The notes under the pieces are model-generated. The model searched no databases and was not told the origin of the DNA. It was given only the letters and a program-made list of their open reading frames with translations. 64,000 nt of DNA. Source: Nautilus pompilius (taxonomy: Eukaryota; Mollusca; Cephalopoda; Nautilida; Nautilidae). The DNA is taken from contig JACATO010000333.1 of the NCBI GenBank assembly GCA_018389105.1, forward strand, positions 558,001 to 622,000, in the 5' to 3' direction. A program made the translations under genes and the position numbers. This document shows, one piece after another, positions 27,601 through 38,509 of the stretch (positions are counted from its first letter, which is position 1; every line of letters starts with the position of its first letter).

Positions 27601-28743
27601 CTCTCGATTACTGCCCATCTTAATTACTGATGATGTAAATATGTCGCCACGCTACAGCCTTGTACAGAAAGAAAAAAACAGAAGTTGCACCTATATAATA
27701 AAAATACCTTATCTACAATGAACGGCCACCCATTGCTTTTAGCAAAGCTACTCAAACGGGGTTCGTGTGAGTGTACATAATAATTGGTATTAACTTCAGG
27801 CTAACGCTAAAATTAGAATAAATACAGATACCAGCTGATTAAAAAAAAAATTATTTCTTCTAATTTCTTTTTTCTATTCATTTAATTTCTTTTCGTTTCG
27901 TTATTGTGCTGCTCATTTTGTCGATTAAAAAAAAGGATTTCCTCTACGCAGTCATTTCAAATTTTATTACCTTTTTCTTTTCCGCAGCTAAATAGAGACA
28001 TTATAATTCCATTTTAATCGAAAACTTGCCTAAGGGAGTCAGTCTATTGTGTTTGTACCTTTGTACTAAAAGTTGGCTCAAATCAATTATTTATGACCCC
28101 CTTATGACGTCATAGGGAACACAGGTGATTCCGAATCTACGTAGCTCATGCGAATAATACAACAGGTTACTTCAATCTCTCCGACCTCATTATAATAAAC
28201 CGGACGATGGTGAATTCATGTAGCCAGTATACATTATAGACTCTTCTGATGTCATTATAATAAACGGGACGATGGTGAATTCATGTAGCTAGTATACATT
28301 ATAGACTCTTCTGACGTCATTATAATAAACGGGACGATGGTGAATTCATGTAGCCAGTATAAAAATATGCATTTGAACCGTCTACAAAGGTTGTGTATTA
28401 ACAAGTTAATTCACCTGAACCCCCATGTCGTCGAAAGGGTCGTTCTAACTGCGACTCCTTTTATAACTTCAAAGTAGGTGCAAGTAAATCTGAGTCTCAC
28501 GCAGAAAGAAAGCGTTCGTTTGGCAGCGCACTCACCCACGATCAGGTAACTTCCATTCAGCACGGAGAGAACCCAGGCCGTCTCCGATTTGGTCCCTCCG
28601 AAGTACACTAGGAAGTCATTAAAGTAGACCCCAACGCTTAGACAAAGGCCGTCCACCAGAACACTGATCATGAAGGAAGAGAGCATCACGACCCAGCCCC
28701 ACCCACCATCTGGAGCCACAGTCACCTTGCCATCGTTGGCCAT
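9465..28743 (-). CDS. SLC16-type (monocarboxylate transporter family) membrane carrier, gene B, six coding exons
   Basis: Joining 28743-28536, 26560-26417, 25268-24273, 15336-15067, 13733-13608 and 9694-9465 (minus strand, all introns phase 1) gives a 657-residue protein without internal stops. PDGGWGW at residues 11-17 precedes TM1, YFDKKRAMATG at 135-145 is the second family signature, a loop of about 240 residues (about 194-432) separates TM6 from TM7 and carries PLYRKDILYSGS at 369-380, and TM8 has N483-x-x-x-R487. Exon 5 has the typical LMGIEKLTTSFGL and GSPIAG segments. It is expected to be a 12-TM plasma-membrane solute carrier. The TM1 lysine and TM8 aspartate of MCT1-type lactate/proton symport are replaced (Leu35, Asn483), so the substrate is unknown. 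It is the downstream paralogue of gene A in the same orientation. Family call is firm; subfamily is not. Confidence 0.93.
9695..13607 (-). other. Gene B intron 5
   Basis: Donor gtaggt at 13607-13602, acceptor AG at 9696-9695. It contains a degenerate Ty3/gypsy element (10634-13530). The remaining 0.9 kb on the left shows nothing recognisable. Confidence 0.85.
10634..13530 (+). mobile_element. Degenerate Ty3/gypsy LTR retrotransposon, gag/protease mostly deleted
   Basis: Direct repeats that look like LTRs start TGAGGTATAT at 10634 and 13309 and share 'acgacgggaca' and the 'agtatrcttcat' end. TGGCGACGAGGAG near 10753 resembles the common end/primer-site region of such elements. Internally, 11314-11607 encodes reverse-transcriptase N-terminal motifs (ELDQLIREG, RVCGDYKQTVNQA, YPLPEAEDL); RNase H-like traces follow near 11780-11910; an integrase zinc-binding and core region (CQECQIHQQ, DGPW, HYAGPF) lies at 12270-12440, GLPQLCVSD near 12541 and a distal-domain trace RHVDQLR near 13050. 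Only about 0.5 kb separates the left LTR from RT, so gag and protease are largely gone. Many stops and frameshifts; dead copy. Confidence 0.85.
13608..13733 (-). CDS. Gene B coding exon 5 (126 bp): TM9-10 region
   Basis: Acceptor tttcag at 13734-13739, donor gtaggt. It encodes AAFISLRSIIMVELMGIEKL through GSPIAG. The length is identical to exon 5 of gene A, and this segment is among the best conserved of the family. Confidence 0.93.
13734..15066 (-). other. Gene B intron 4
   Basis: Donor gtgaag at 15066-15061, acceptor AG at 13735-13734. It holds a CACGTG palindrome (gtcacgtgac, 14214-14223) and overlapping open frames at 14214-14596 on the minus strand that match nothing I know. Confidence 0.8.
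15067..15336 (-). CDS. Gene B coding exon 4 (270 bp): TM7 end, TM8, TM9
   Basis: Encodes GFFVPFAYLPALAKKL, then SIIGISNTVSRVVVGIISD and two further hydrophobic segments up to FGICIG. The acceptor is cag at 15337-15339 and the donor gtgaag at 15066. Relative to gene A, this exon has about 90 extra bases at its 5' end that belong to exon 3 in gene A, and it lacks an intron at SIIG|ISNT. Confidence 0.93.
   Translation of the reverse strand, partial: VSSFRSPTCRPWLRSCPCLARKLLCSSRSSVSPTPCLAWWSASYRTGPGPTASSSTTPPSCSPGSPLPWCRSSSATFCCPFSAWSSGFA
19050..19640 (+). mobile_element. Tc1-like transposase remnant
   Basis: Plus-strand reading frames, with shifts, give VLLTDESGSS near 19219 (first catalytic Asp region, D-E-S of Tc1), QDNNAG near 19429 (second Asp region, normally QDNA.PH) and DTLGRRIH near 19528, as in the LNPIEH.WD.LGRR.R segment. 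Order and spacing fit a Tc1/mariner transposase. Stops and frameshifts show it is inactive. No terminal inverted repeats were located. Confidence 0.5.
21800..22900 (-). mobile_element. MULE (Mutator-like) transposase fragment, possible FLYWCH-like region upstream
   Basis: Minus-strand frame 22207-21848 encodes YIRLFKDL, then NPGFIITDFYQQAINAVRREFPNA, which matches the MULE domain pattern '(D)FE.AAINA....FPNA' that precedes the CFFH helix. A shifted frame just downstream gives AIRWLADDYFHGRVRRT, resembling the 'YFEDTYIGR..R' region C-terminal to the domain. The CFFH block itself is degraded. Sequence at 22300-22880 might hold an N-terminal zinc-finger region, but that part is weak. Pseudogenised. 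Confidence 0.5.
24273..25268 (-). CDS. Gene B coding exon 3 (996 bp): TM4-6, cytoplasmic loop, TM7 start
   Basis: Starts GIGLGFMYLPAIVMVGYYFD and contains KKRAMATG and [12 protein letters not shown], then about 240 loop residues rich in Ser, Arg and Lys with PLYRKDILYSGS near its end. It closes in a membrane segment ending LLSMIG|. Acceptor ttttcag at 25269-25275, donor gtaagt at 24272. The TGACGTCA at 24612-24619 lies within the coding sequence. Confidence 0.94.
25269..26416 (-). other. Gene B intron 2
   Basis: Donor gtaagt at 26416-26411, acceptor AG at 25270-25269. A GA repeat lies at 25616-25636. Nothing else recognised. Confidence 0.85.
26417..26560 (-). CDS. Gene B coding exon 2 (144 bp): TM2-3
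   Basis: Encodes GPVVSSLSNRFGCRIVTIAG and two membrane segments to FGVFGG. GP.VS.L.NRFGCR.V is a classic SLC16 cytoplasmic loop between TM2 and TM3. Exon length is the same as exon 2 of gene A. Confidence 0.94.
26561..28535 (-). other. Gene B intron 1
   Basis: Donor gtgagt at 28535-28530, acceptor AG at 26562-26561. It contains three copies of a 65-bp tandem repeat (28178-28363) and two TGACGTCA palindromes (28105-28112 and 28312-28319). A dispersed repeat segment near 27045-27190 resembles 36895-37010. Confidence 0.8.
28178..28363. repeat. 65-bp tandem repeat, about 2.8 copies
   Basis: 'cattataataaac' recurs at 28188, 28253 and 28318, exactly 65 bp apart, and the intervening sequence (ggacgatggtgaattcatg, tagcyagtatacattatag) is nearly identical. 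The junction of the units reads cgacctca, tgatgtca and TGACGTCA in order. Confidence 0.95.
28536..28743 (-). CDS. Gene B coding exon 1: start codon, PDGGWGW signature, TM1
   Basis: ATG at 28743-28741 begins MANDGKVTVAPDGGWGW. The exon ends in a phase-1 glycine codon at donor gtgagt. A good acceptor (ttgtattttcag) ends at 28762, 18 nt upstream of ATG, so at least one noncoding 5' exon lies upstream. Confidence 0.93.
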
Positions 28744-29622
28744 CCCCTATAGCGCTACGTACTGAAAATACAACAAAAATATATAATAATAAACGTAATA
28801 ATAATATCTTTATGTAACTATAGTAACTGCGGTATGCAGTCTTGATTGGCACGATGTAACAATTCGATTATTCGAGGCTAGAATTTTGATACATGGCGAG
28901 GCGACACTCGCAGTATCCCGTGGGTGTTTCTAGAAAAAAACCGGAAAAAACGGTTTTGTTTTGTTTTTCCATTCATATTTCTATTGAAACAGTTGATGCA
29001 ATATGTTGTCATCTGATCGTTTTATTGCTGTTTCGCTTTGTTTGAGAATCTGAAATAGAAACTTGATGCTGCTTCTATTGATGATACATCCAGTCAACAA
29101 TGATCTGTCAGGAGAGTCGCAAGACATCGTTCGACCGACGTCACAGCGGATGCCGGAAGGGCGGTTGGGGAGAGAACCATGTCATAATTAATTATAGTGG
29201 GCTAAGAAAACGAACTTACTTGTTGGTTAACAAAAAAATAAAAGCCAAAGAGGGAAGAAAAGACTAAATAAAACTATTAAACAAACCACTCAATGCATTT
29301 ATCTGTTCCGATTCTATTATGTCCGGCGTAGAAAGCCAACCTTTCTCTTCTTTTCATTATAGGCCGTAGGTTTAGTATTTTTATGCCACCGTTCCTACTT
29401 CACTCAGTGAGAAAAGCATTCTTGCTGTCAGACGAGCGTATCTCCATGCCAATCATCACCGTACCGGCTTGTTTCAAGAGTGAGCAGCCATCCCTGTTCC
29501 ACGCAGACCGGAGACTTCAGAATTTGCCCTTTCAACAATGTACTTGCAGAGCGTAGGAATTTTATCTTCGTACAGTTCGAGTTCCGCTGTTGTAGGTGTC
29601 GATTAACTCCTACGATGTTAGA

Positions 29623-29624
<2 letters not shown>

Positions 29625-29705
<81 letters not shown>
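29625..29705. repeat. (CT)n microsatellite
   Basis: About 80 bp of CT dinucleotides with a few TT interruptions. Confidence 0.97.
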
Positions 29706-30574
29706 GTCGTCAGCTTCTCTTCTGATGGGTGATCGCCCTTAGGCACCCGTCCATACGCCTCACACCTCGTATCTAAACAATGAAAGCTCTCTCTAGAGAT
29801 CTTCAGCGGCGGCGCCAAACTATTGACCGAGGACTGGGTTTCGAAAACGGCAGGGATCGATCCTGTGTCGGGCAGGGGGATGAATGTGTGGGAAAAACCC
29901 ACAAACGTGCATTAAAAATGGCTGAAATGGAGAGACAAAGTGATCACGCGTAAGCTCTGGTGTCCATGTAAATGGATTCCGTGCAAATAAAACAGCTTAA
30001 CAAAAACAGTGACAGATACCCAGTCGCTCAAAAAAAAAAAAAAACATTTTCATGGGAAGTCAACCAAACGCGAATACAATTTTAAAATACCTTCCGTCGT
30101 TTTATTTTCAAGACGTGGCGCCTGCCTGTTATGTTATATGGTTGCACGGCGTCTAGGCATAAGACTAGTCATACAGTGAAGTCGCCAGCCGACCAACTCA
30201 CAGAGACGGGAAAAGACTGAGAGTAGTTTAAAAGTCTTTGCTGTTGTTTCTTAACCTTTGTTTACACTCGCGGGTCAACGGCACCAGTAGTAACTAGGAG
30301 TAACGAATCACGCAAAGACGATGCTGCGGTCTTAATGTCACTTCCTGTTCACACAATAAAATGGCGATCGAATCTACAATGTTTCTTTTCTTCGTTCGTG
30401 CAAAACCGCTCGAGTACGTGATATTTCTATACATATACACACACATCTCTCACAAATGTCATAGAAATCCGCCTTTCTTTCTACAAAATGTACGAAGATA
30501 TATTATGTAGATTCAGTGTACTTTAAGCTCTATAATATGGCTGCTCGGAAAATTTAAAAGTAAGGCAATAAGCT

Positions 30575-30580
30575 TTATTA

Positions 30581-30612
<32 letters not shown>

Positions 30613-30626
30613 TATTATTATTATTA

Positions 30627-30677
<51 letters not shown>
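30575..30677. repeat. (ATT)n microsatellite
   Basis: About 100 bp of ATT with small imperfections. Confidence 0.97.
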
Positions 30678-30678
<1 letters not shown>

Positions 30679-31718
30679 AAATTAACTTTCGTTATTGTAA
30701 TGATCGTAGAGAATATATCTATATCCTTTTTATACCGCGCTGCCTTGTATCTTATATCTCACACACCGTGATCCTCCATCTTGTTTCTGACGTTATTGTC
30801 GCTAGATGTCAGCACGCGATGGGACAGATGACGTCGAGTTACTTTGGTGGAGGGTACACAAGTGTGTAGGGTTGGTGGACCAACCCGTAAGTGTGAGATA
30901 TGCTTTACAGGTAAATGGTCCGTGTGCAACCATTATTCAGGTTTAAGAAGAATCTCGCCACTAGCTATACAGGGTGGCCCAAAAGTTAGTTTAACCGAAA
31001 CAAGGTAACGTATTATTATCTAAATCTTTTGACAGCTGTGTTTCTTAAAGTGTTGGTAAATGTTGTTGTCGGTCGGGCGGCGACTACACAGCTTTCAGGG
31101 GAAATTTCCAAGCCGACAAGAAAGTGGACAGGGAACAGAACAGAACTGTTTACGAGTGCTTCTGCAGAAGTCCACAGATATCCCAGCAGCTCAACGTCTC
31201 ATGCACGAGGTCGCGACGACTTGTGGAGAGACCGTAAATAATTATGACGCCATTTTGAATGTAAATAGTACCGCGTGTCCGTCCCCGTAGACCATTGCTT
31301 GAGCCGTCCGGAGAACATGCGAGAGGCGCCTACATCTCTAACAGCCCGGTTTAGTGGCCGATGTGAACTTTAAACAGAGTTTATTCTGACGTGATGCTAA
31401 AGTATGGCTTCCATAAATGTACGCAATGCATCCTTTCATAAGCAGATGGTAGCAACGCGTAACTGTGTCCGGATACATCTTAGTACTCGGAAAATCTTAG
31501 TTAAATCTGACCGTCGTCGTACGTTCGTGGGGGCTTCTTTCTTAACATATCACCGCCCCACCGCCAACTCTGTTAATCTTTTCCTACTGTCCGCTGCCGT
31601 TTGACAACTCGAGTCCTACGGCAGTAGTGGACCGGTGTAACAGAGAAGGCGGTCCTGTCAGCAAAACGTATCCGGGCCGCCGGGCGCTTCCAGGCCGACA
31701 GATGATTTCAATGATTTC

Positions 31719-31778
31719 GCGTGCGTGTGTGTGTGTGTGTGTGTGTCTCTCTCTCTGTGTGTGCGTGTGTGTGTGTGG
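31719..31778. repeat. (GT)n/(CT)n compound microsatellite
   Basis: GT repeat broken by a short CT block and GC steps. Confidence 0.95.
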
Positions 31779-31867
31779 TTGCTAGGGGCAATTTATGAAG
31801 AAAGAGGGCAAAGAATAAACCATCATAATGCTACAGAAAAATAAGTGATAAAATCTGATGAACAACA

Positions 31868-31907
<40 letters not shown>

Positions 31908-31933
31908 TAATCATCATCATCATCATCATCATC
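31868..31933. repeat. (AAT)n-(ATC)n compound microsatellite
   Basis: AAT units pass directly into TCA/ATC units. Confidence 0.97.
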
Positions 31934-32689
31934 TTACCATAATCAAAGAGTCGCAATATGATCCTTCAAAAATCGTCGTGTAAAAAAGATTTAACAAAAT
32001 AACTTTTAAAAAAGTAAAAAAAGAAGTAAAACCAAAGATGCCTGTTGACGTTTTAACTGATCTTGATGCGTCTGACGTCACATTACGGTTTTGCTTCCTG
32101 TATTGTTTACAAGTGGAGTAGCTTAGCCTGTCTTGGGGTTAATTCACGTCCGCTTTCAGACCCAACACTTCGTCCCCCGTTGGCTACCTAAAGGCTTCTC
32201 CGGGGAACTGATTTTCAAGTTTCGAATGCGCCACTGGCTGTTTCTTTGCTTACAGTCGTCGACTGCTTCAGTTGTTTCGTCCGCGCACCAAACCTAGCTG
32301 TCGCAGATCGAAATGAGATGTCTGTTTTTTTTTTTTGTTTGTTTTCTTCGCTTTTCCAAGTTCCCTAATATAAGAATTAACCCCTTGTCGACTCCAGTCC
32401 TTGATTCTGCAGCAGAATCTGGAACTTTTTAGAACGTTTCAGTTACTAGCCAGTAGGAAATGTGAGCAAGATATTCATAATCAGTATTATGTAATTCAAA
32501 TTCTCAGATACAGCAAGACCGTCTTGAAATTATATATAAAGGTGGGCACGAAAATCGAGGAATATCTGAGTTTAGAGAGCACTTTTATCGGAATTATTAC
32601 GAATGTTCAAAATGTCCGCCACTACCGGCACATGACCATCCCAATCAGGTGGCCAGGGAAGGCGGGCTCGTTTGAGGGTATAAAAATAC

Positions 32690-33085
32690 AGTTACGGTGA
32701 GTGTAGCTCGCAGACATCAGGTGACCAGAAAACTCCTTGGTCAGTTAAAAAACGACGCCATGGAGGTCGACAACACTCGACTAAGGTAGGCAAGAATCCA
32801 TCGTCAGTGGACAAGCAAGTGATGTTTTCTGATAAAAGTCTATTTAATTTGGATTTATGGCGACATCGAGAAGAGAGAGTGCTACACCACTGGCGATGGT
32901 TGTGCTGCACCATTGTTATGGTGGCGGCAGTGTAATGGTGTGGGGAGGGATTGCGGACGGCAGAGGGACTACGCTGGGAAAGGTTGCCTGGGTAGCCAGA
33001 GGCAACCTGGATAAAACTGAGACTGACAGTAGCATTCGCAGAAGATGTGCCATACAGTCCCAAGGCAGCTTCACGCATTACTGAC
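32690..33085 (+). mobile_element. Tc1-like transposase remnant
   Basis: Plus-strand frames give ARIHRQWTS near 32790, then VMFSDKSLFNLDLWRHRE near 32820 (Tc1 'VLFSDESRFNL', with Glu changed to Lys), and after a frame change CYGGGSVMVWGGIADGR near 32915 (Tc1 GGGSVMVWGGI). Order and spacing match the middle of a Tc1 transposase. N- and C-terminal parts are missing and no inverted repeats are seen. Confidence 0.75.
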
Positions 33086-33459
33086 TGTGGCAACCATTTT
33101 GTGACGTTAAGCTCCGCGAGAGGCCGGTATAAATCGTGACGTCATTCTCCTGTTATTATGTTGTAATGAAATCTCTTGTCTAATTTAGCTAAGGAATACA
33201 CAGTTTTCTATAACTATTGATTACTTGCCGTTTCTTCACAAGTGGAATTAAACATGTCGAATTCCGTCATCCCCAGATTTCTGTGACCATTTATATATGC
33301 GCTGTATTCTTTAGCAAATTTTACAATTAATTTACATTCGCACTTGCATACAAAAACGCAGCGATATTTTTTTAAAACTATTTTGACACGAGAGTTAAAA
33401 TCAAGGGTGGTAACTCATCGGTTATGTTTTGTTTTAAACTATAAAAATACATGTCTTAA

Positions 33460-33461
<2 letters not shown>

Positions 33462-33512
<51 letters not shown>
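33462..33512. repeat. (ATT)n microsatellite
   Basis: About 50 bp of perfect ATT. Confidence 0.97.
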
Positions 33513-33515
<3 letters not shown>

Positions 33516-34367
33516 TTTCAAAAAATTAAATATGTTTTTAAACAACAAAAGTTTTTTCATATTTTTTGCAGAGTGAAATATTTGGTTTATTTCCTGTTTT
33601 TCTGTAGGCATTCCCCAATCACGAGGCGTGACACAACACACGCGCGCGGGCGCACAGAAATTTCGTATTAGAAAAAAACTATATATTCAGAGTTGTCTGA
33701 TCTTGAACAGTATTTGCGTTGAGGCGAAAGCAGCCCTGGTTCATCTCTCCCACCCGCCCCTCCAAATTTAAAAATTAAGGGTTCTAATAGGAACCCGGGT
33801 CTTCAGTCTGGGGTCTTTTCCTCGGAATCTCGCCAGACTGAGCGACGGTGGACGTGCTAGCTATCCCGAGGTGAGGGGTTGCTGCTGAGAGAGAGAGAGA
33901 GAGAAGGGGGGGGGAACTCGGCGCATAAGGGAGCGCCCTATGCGCTATGACGTCATCCCGTGACAAAACTAAAAGAAAGTAAAGTTGCAAATCGCGAACC
34001 AGTCATTGCTTTTGCGAACTTTGCAGCCTGATTTGTTGGCTGTTTATTACCGGTTGCATTACAAGGAAGATGACTTCTTTAATAATTGTCTGGAATACCA
34101 GATTTGTTTAAATACCGAGACTGTTCCCAATAAATCGCTAGAGCGCTGCTGCGCGTCCGTGTTTCCGGGAATAATTCGGTATTTATCTAATCGCCAGTGA
34201 CGGGAACGGCGGATGCCATTGAAGAGGTAGTATCATTTTTTCGGAAAGAGAAAAACGACCAGAAAGAACGCAGGAAGAAGCCAGTGTCTTGTGGGACTTG
34301 GAGCGACGTCTGGAGGGAGAAGTCAGTTTAACTTTCAGACCCGAAGCCAGGAATAAAGACAACTCAC

Positions 34368-34600
34368 CCTGGAACACCGGCCCGTTACAGCAGCAGCGGA
34401 ATCCGCGCGCAGATCCTCGACGCAAGACTCTGGAAGGCGAAGTTCTCGACTGAAAAAACCACGTGTCCGCCTCTTACCGGGCCCCCTCCACCTTTTCCGC
34501 GCGGAGGCGGAGCCAAGAGTATTTAGACCAAGTCCCGGGTTGGCGTTTATCTATCTATCCTACGGCCGTCGCCGTTGTCGTTGTTTTTCTCTCAACGCCA
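34368..34600 (-). promoter_or_regulatory. Possible 5'-UTR exon and promoter region of gene B
   Basis: A strong minus-strand donor (cagg|gtgagt, GT at 34367-34366) follows CpG-dense sequence at 34368-34600. Gene B needs an upstream noncoding exon because an acceptor lies 18 nt before its ATG. The combination of a CpG-dense stretch and a consensus donor makes this one candidate. Other consensus donors exist on this strand (for example near 29219 and 35882), so the call is weak. Confidence 0.25.
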
Positions 34601-37600
34601 GACCGTAAGAACCTGCGGCCTCTTCTCGCTCAAAGTACACCCCCGCTCGCCAACCGGGTCCTGCCGATGGCCCGGGCTCTCGTTGGTCAGATGTAGGGCA
34701 GCTTCGATAACCTGGCGGTGGTGATTGGTGATCTCAACGTCGTCGTCGTCCGCTGCTTGAAATCTACATTCATCTACAGCCCAACCGTCTAGTTAGTGCT
34801 GACGAGCGGATTAACTCTCCAGCGGCCAAGTGGTGACTAATGTCAAGCTTTCGAGTGTCATTGATAGTTGAAAAAAAAAAAGGGTGTGTGGGGGGGATGG
34901 AGGGGCTGATTATAACACGTAGCCTTTGTTGTTAAAATCACAAGAAATGATGGCACTCTCAGCGCTAGACAGTACACGGCCGGTCCCGCCGAGCTCGTGG
35001 CGGTGGGAGCGCTGTGTCGTTCCTTCGTTCTGCAGCTGACAGTTGGCCCGAACACTCGAGAGATTACCTTTTACTTGTCTACTTATCGACAGGAACTACA
35101 GGTTGCCAGCCATGGTTTGCGGTGCAACTCGTGTGATTTGTCCATATAACGGCCTCTAGAAATAAAATGATCTGTAACGAACGCTACGGGTTATCTTTAA
35201 TAACACTACCTGTATAGCCCGCCCCTTCACGAATTAGCTTACCTATAAAGCAGAGTCTGTGCATATCATAAACCAGTATAGTTCAACGTTCGACCGCATC
35301 ATTATAGGTTAACTTATCTCTAAATTAGACTCCGTACGCATATAAAACCTGCACCAATACAGATTAGTATATTGGCAAACAGGCTTTTAAAATATCCTCA
35401 GCATTACAGATTAATTTATTTATAGCTCAGAGTCCGTCTACAAACCGGTCCTTTACAGACTAAGTCCTCGTATAATCCGCAGGCTAGTTTTTAACGCAGA
35501 TTAAAAGTTGAAATTTTACTTACTTATTTTTTAAATGACGAGATGAATACGGATCAGCCATTTTTATAATTCACCTACCTAGTTTGTGGAGTAGCAGCTG
35601 GATTGCTTCCCCTTCGGGCTCATTGGACCACCAGGTGGGGCGGGGGGGGGCTGAAGCTTAAAAGGCCGAATGCTGGGATCGCTGAACGACGGCGACGACT
35701 CGTGAGTGGCGCGGTTGTTTTCGGTGCTAGCTATAGATTAGCTTATGTGTAAAAAAAAAAAAAACAAAACAAAAACAACAGCAACAATACCTGTGGACGA
35801 ATCGAGTCTGGAATCCCCCGGGCTAGATGTGCAGCGTTCTGACTTACACTGAACTGCTGCACAGTTTTTTTTTTTAAACTTACTGCAGCGAAATTTCACA
35901 GAAATCTGTTCCGTTATCACGCTTATAAATATGCATCGGTTGCTTCTTCCGGGATTGTAATTGCAAATAGGCGGTTTTCAGTTGTTCTGGCCTGACCTCT
36001 ATGGCCTCTAATCTGGATACTCTCGAATGAAAACCGTCAGTTATGTTTGGCCAAGGCCGTTCATATTTAACCGCATAAGTTGCCAGCAGAACGCGTCTGG
36101 AAATGAATATAGGCGAGTGCACCTGGAAAAAACACAACAACAACAACAAAATAGCACTTTAAAAAACGCTTGTTGATTTAATGTAAATTTTAGTTCATGA
36201 AAAAGTTCTAAAAGGTTTTGATGCTCATAGAATTTATGGGGCATTGTGATTTGCTTTATTGGGTCTTTGTACGATCTGGAACACAAAGTTCGAGTTGATA
36301 GTGTTCAAGTTAGTGTTAGTTTATCTTTTAACGAAGAAAACGCCAGCATGGCTTCCTGAATTCCTGAGGAGTAAGAATTTTTTAAAAATGTTATTATCTA
36401 ACTCTCCCAGACTGTCTCGGGTTCTACTCAAGTTTGATTTCTCTTGATTCTAACAGTTTCTTCGGGTCACCAGGCAAACTGATAAGAAATCGCTCGAACT
36501 TTTTGCTTTCTCTTCTTTCTTTACTGTTTTTTTTTTTTTTTTTTTACTTTATTTGTCGCATAAATGTTCTCTTTTTCAAAGCTGCAGGTAGAAAAAAGAT
36601 TTCAAAGCCATAATTCAAATTGCGTTAGATCTGTTACAACCAGCCCGAATGAATACATAAGATAATATAATGATACTTAACAAATGTCGCCTTCACCGAA
36701 ACACATAGCGTCAGACGTTTATTTTCCTAAATTCACTAATAGTGTCAAATTTTTTTGGAAATGGAAAGTAATTCTGCAACCCAAGAGCAAATTTATGGCT
36801 TTTCATAGTAGCTGCCAGTTCGCTCTTTAATAAAAAAGGAAATTTGTCATAGATTATTGTACGTAATAAATTATATTATCATGTAGACATGACACCCTGT
36901 ACATCGACGTTTACATGGGAGGCAACTCTGGTTAAAAAAAAAAAACACAAAAACCGCAGCGCCGCGGTTTTCTGTTAGGAACCTGGCATTTCCGACTTGG
37001 CAGGATCTTAATTTTAACTTCAGGGACGGAGCAGCTTGGCATCCTCTTCGAATTCTCCGCCTGTCGAAAATTATGTCTAGGCCATGTGCAGCATCGAAAC
37101 CGACAGGTCGCAGCTACGCGCTCTAAGGAACTGCTGCTTGAGGGCGACTCGGTACGTCAAAGACTGTAGAAACTCGAGGTGTACCAACGAAATCTAATTG
37201 CCATTATCGGGAAGGTAATTCTCGCTGAATGGCGTTGTCGTGCACGTCAGCTATTAGCACTGGAGTTTGACGCTTAGTGTCGCAGATTTTAAACCGATGC
37301 CGTTTCCTCCGACGAGTCTTGATTCAATTTACTAAACTGTAAGGTCCGCATTGACCGAAGTCCGCGTGAACGAGCCGAAGACGTTTGTCGCGTCATCTGG
37401 CGGTGGAAGCATCATGGCGGTACGGACGGACTGCACGCTCGGCGGTATGACACTATGTTACGGTTCTCCTTCCATTTCCACGGTGACGTGGGCTGATCTG
37501 AAGTTTGCTCTCAGCACCCAAACGAGGCTGTCTGACAAAGCTTTCCTAAGGCGAAACAACGTCGGTGTCTAGCGTGAATAAGCCTCTCCTGTCGTGACCA

Positions 37601-38132
37601 CGCATGTGCGATGGCGAGAAGAGGCTGCCACTGTTTCGCTGAAACCCTGTTGCCACGCGATAGTAAGCGCTCGGAGACCCCTCATCTAACCGTAAGCTGT
37701 GCTGTGATGGATGTCCAGCTTTCGCGCTGGGATTCTGCCTATTTTAACGGGGTTTTAATGTTACAGTCAACTCAACCCGATGCTAAAGTGTTCGAGAATA
37801 TTTCAAAAATAACCGAGCTTAAAGATTAAAGCAGGATTTCTTTTCTGAACAACTTCAAAAACAGCAACTTTTCGAAATAAATGGCAACAACCAAACACAA
37901 AGACGCATTTAGCGGCTACAGGGTGACTAGGAGACATTAAATTAGATAAAAGAATATTCCGTTGACTTAATGTACGCAAATGAAGTAATAATACCTGGAG
38001 TGAGTGGGCTGTTCAGACAGCAGCCATTGGAGAACAAATATCTGCTTCAGCTTGCTATTATTTCACAGTGTCATTAATGGCGTTTTACGGGACTCTACTT
38101 TCTCTAAATCTGATGTCAGAATATTTATCATC

Positions 38133-38509
38133 TACCAAGGGTGTCCCAAAATGATATATAGAAAGAAACATTTTTCTATTGTCTAATATAAAAAAGACAG
38201 GTTGCTTGGTATAATTTGTGCTTTATGCATCAGACTGCTCAAAGATCATTACAGCGTCTGGCAATAGAGCGACACGCGTGGCAGCTGGTTTTGTGGCGAC
38301 CCGGTCTGGAGAGGGTCATCATTCCGTCCGTATACCAAGAATTTCTGCGCACCGTAATCACGTGACGTCGGCGGTGTGGTGAAGCGTCCCGCGGTACCGT
38401 CATCTGTGAGCTTCCGAATAAAAAACGCGATCTCAGCTTTGAGAGACAAAATGGCTCTGTATGGTGGCGTTCGAAAGTGTGCGTACACATCTTTTCGGGA
38501 CACCCTGTA
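38133..38509. mobile_element. Small Tc1/mariner-type element with GGGTGTCCC terminal inverted repeats
   Basis: Left end TACCAAGGGTGTCCCAAA at 38133 and right end TTTCGGGACACCCTGTA to 38509 are inverted matches flanked by TA. The interior (about 377 bp) encodes no full transposase, so this is a non-autonomous or internally deleted copy. Confidence 0.65.

Noticed and set aside
33780-33870. tRNA-like sequence on the minus strand
   Set aside because: Box elements are spaced poorly and no cloverleaf could be drawn.
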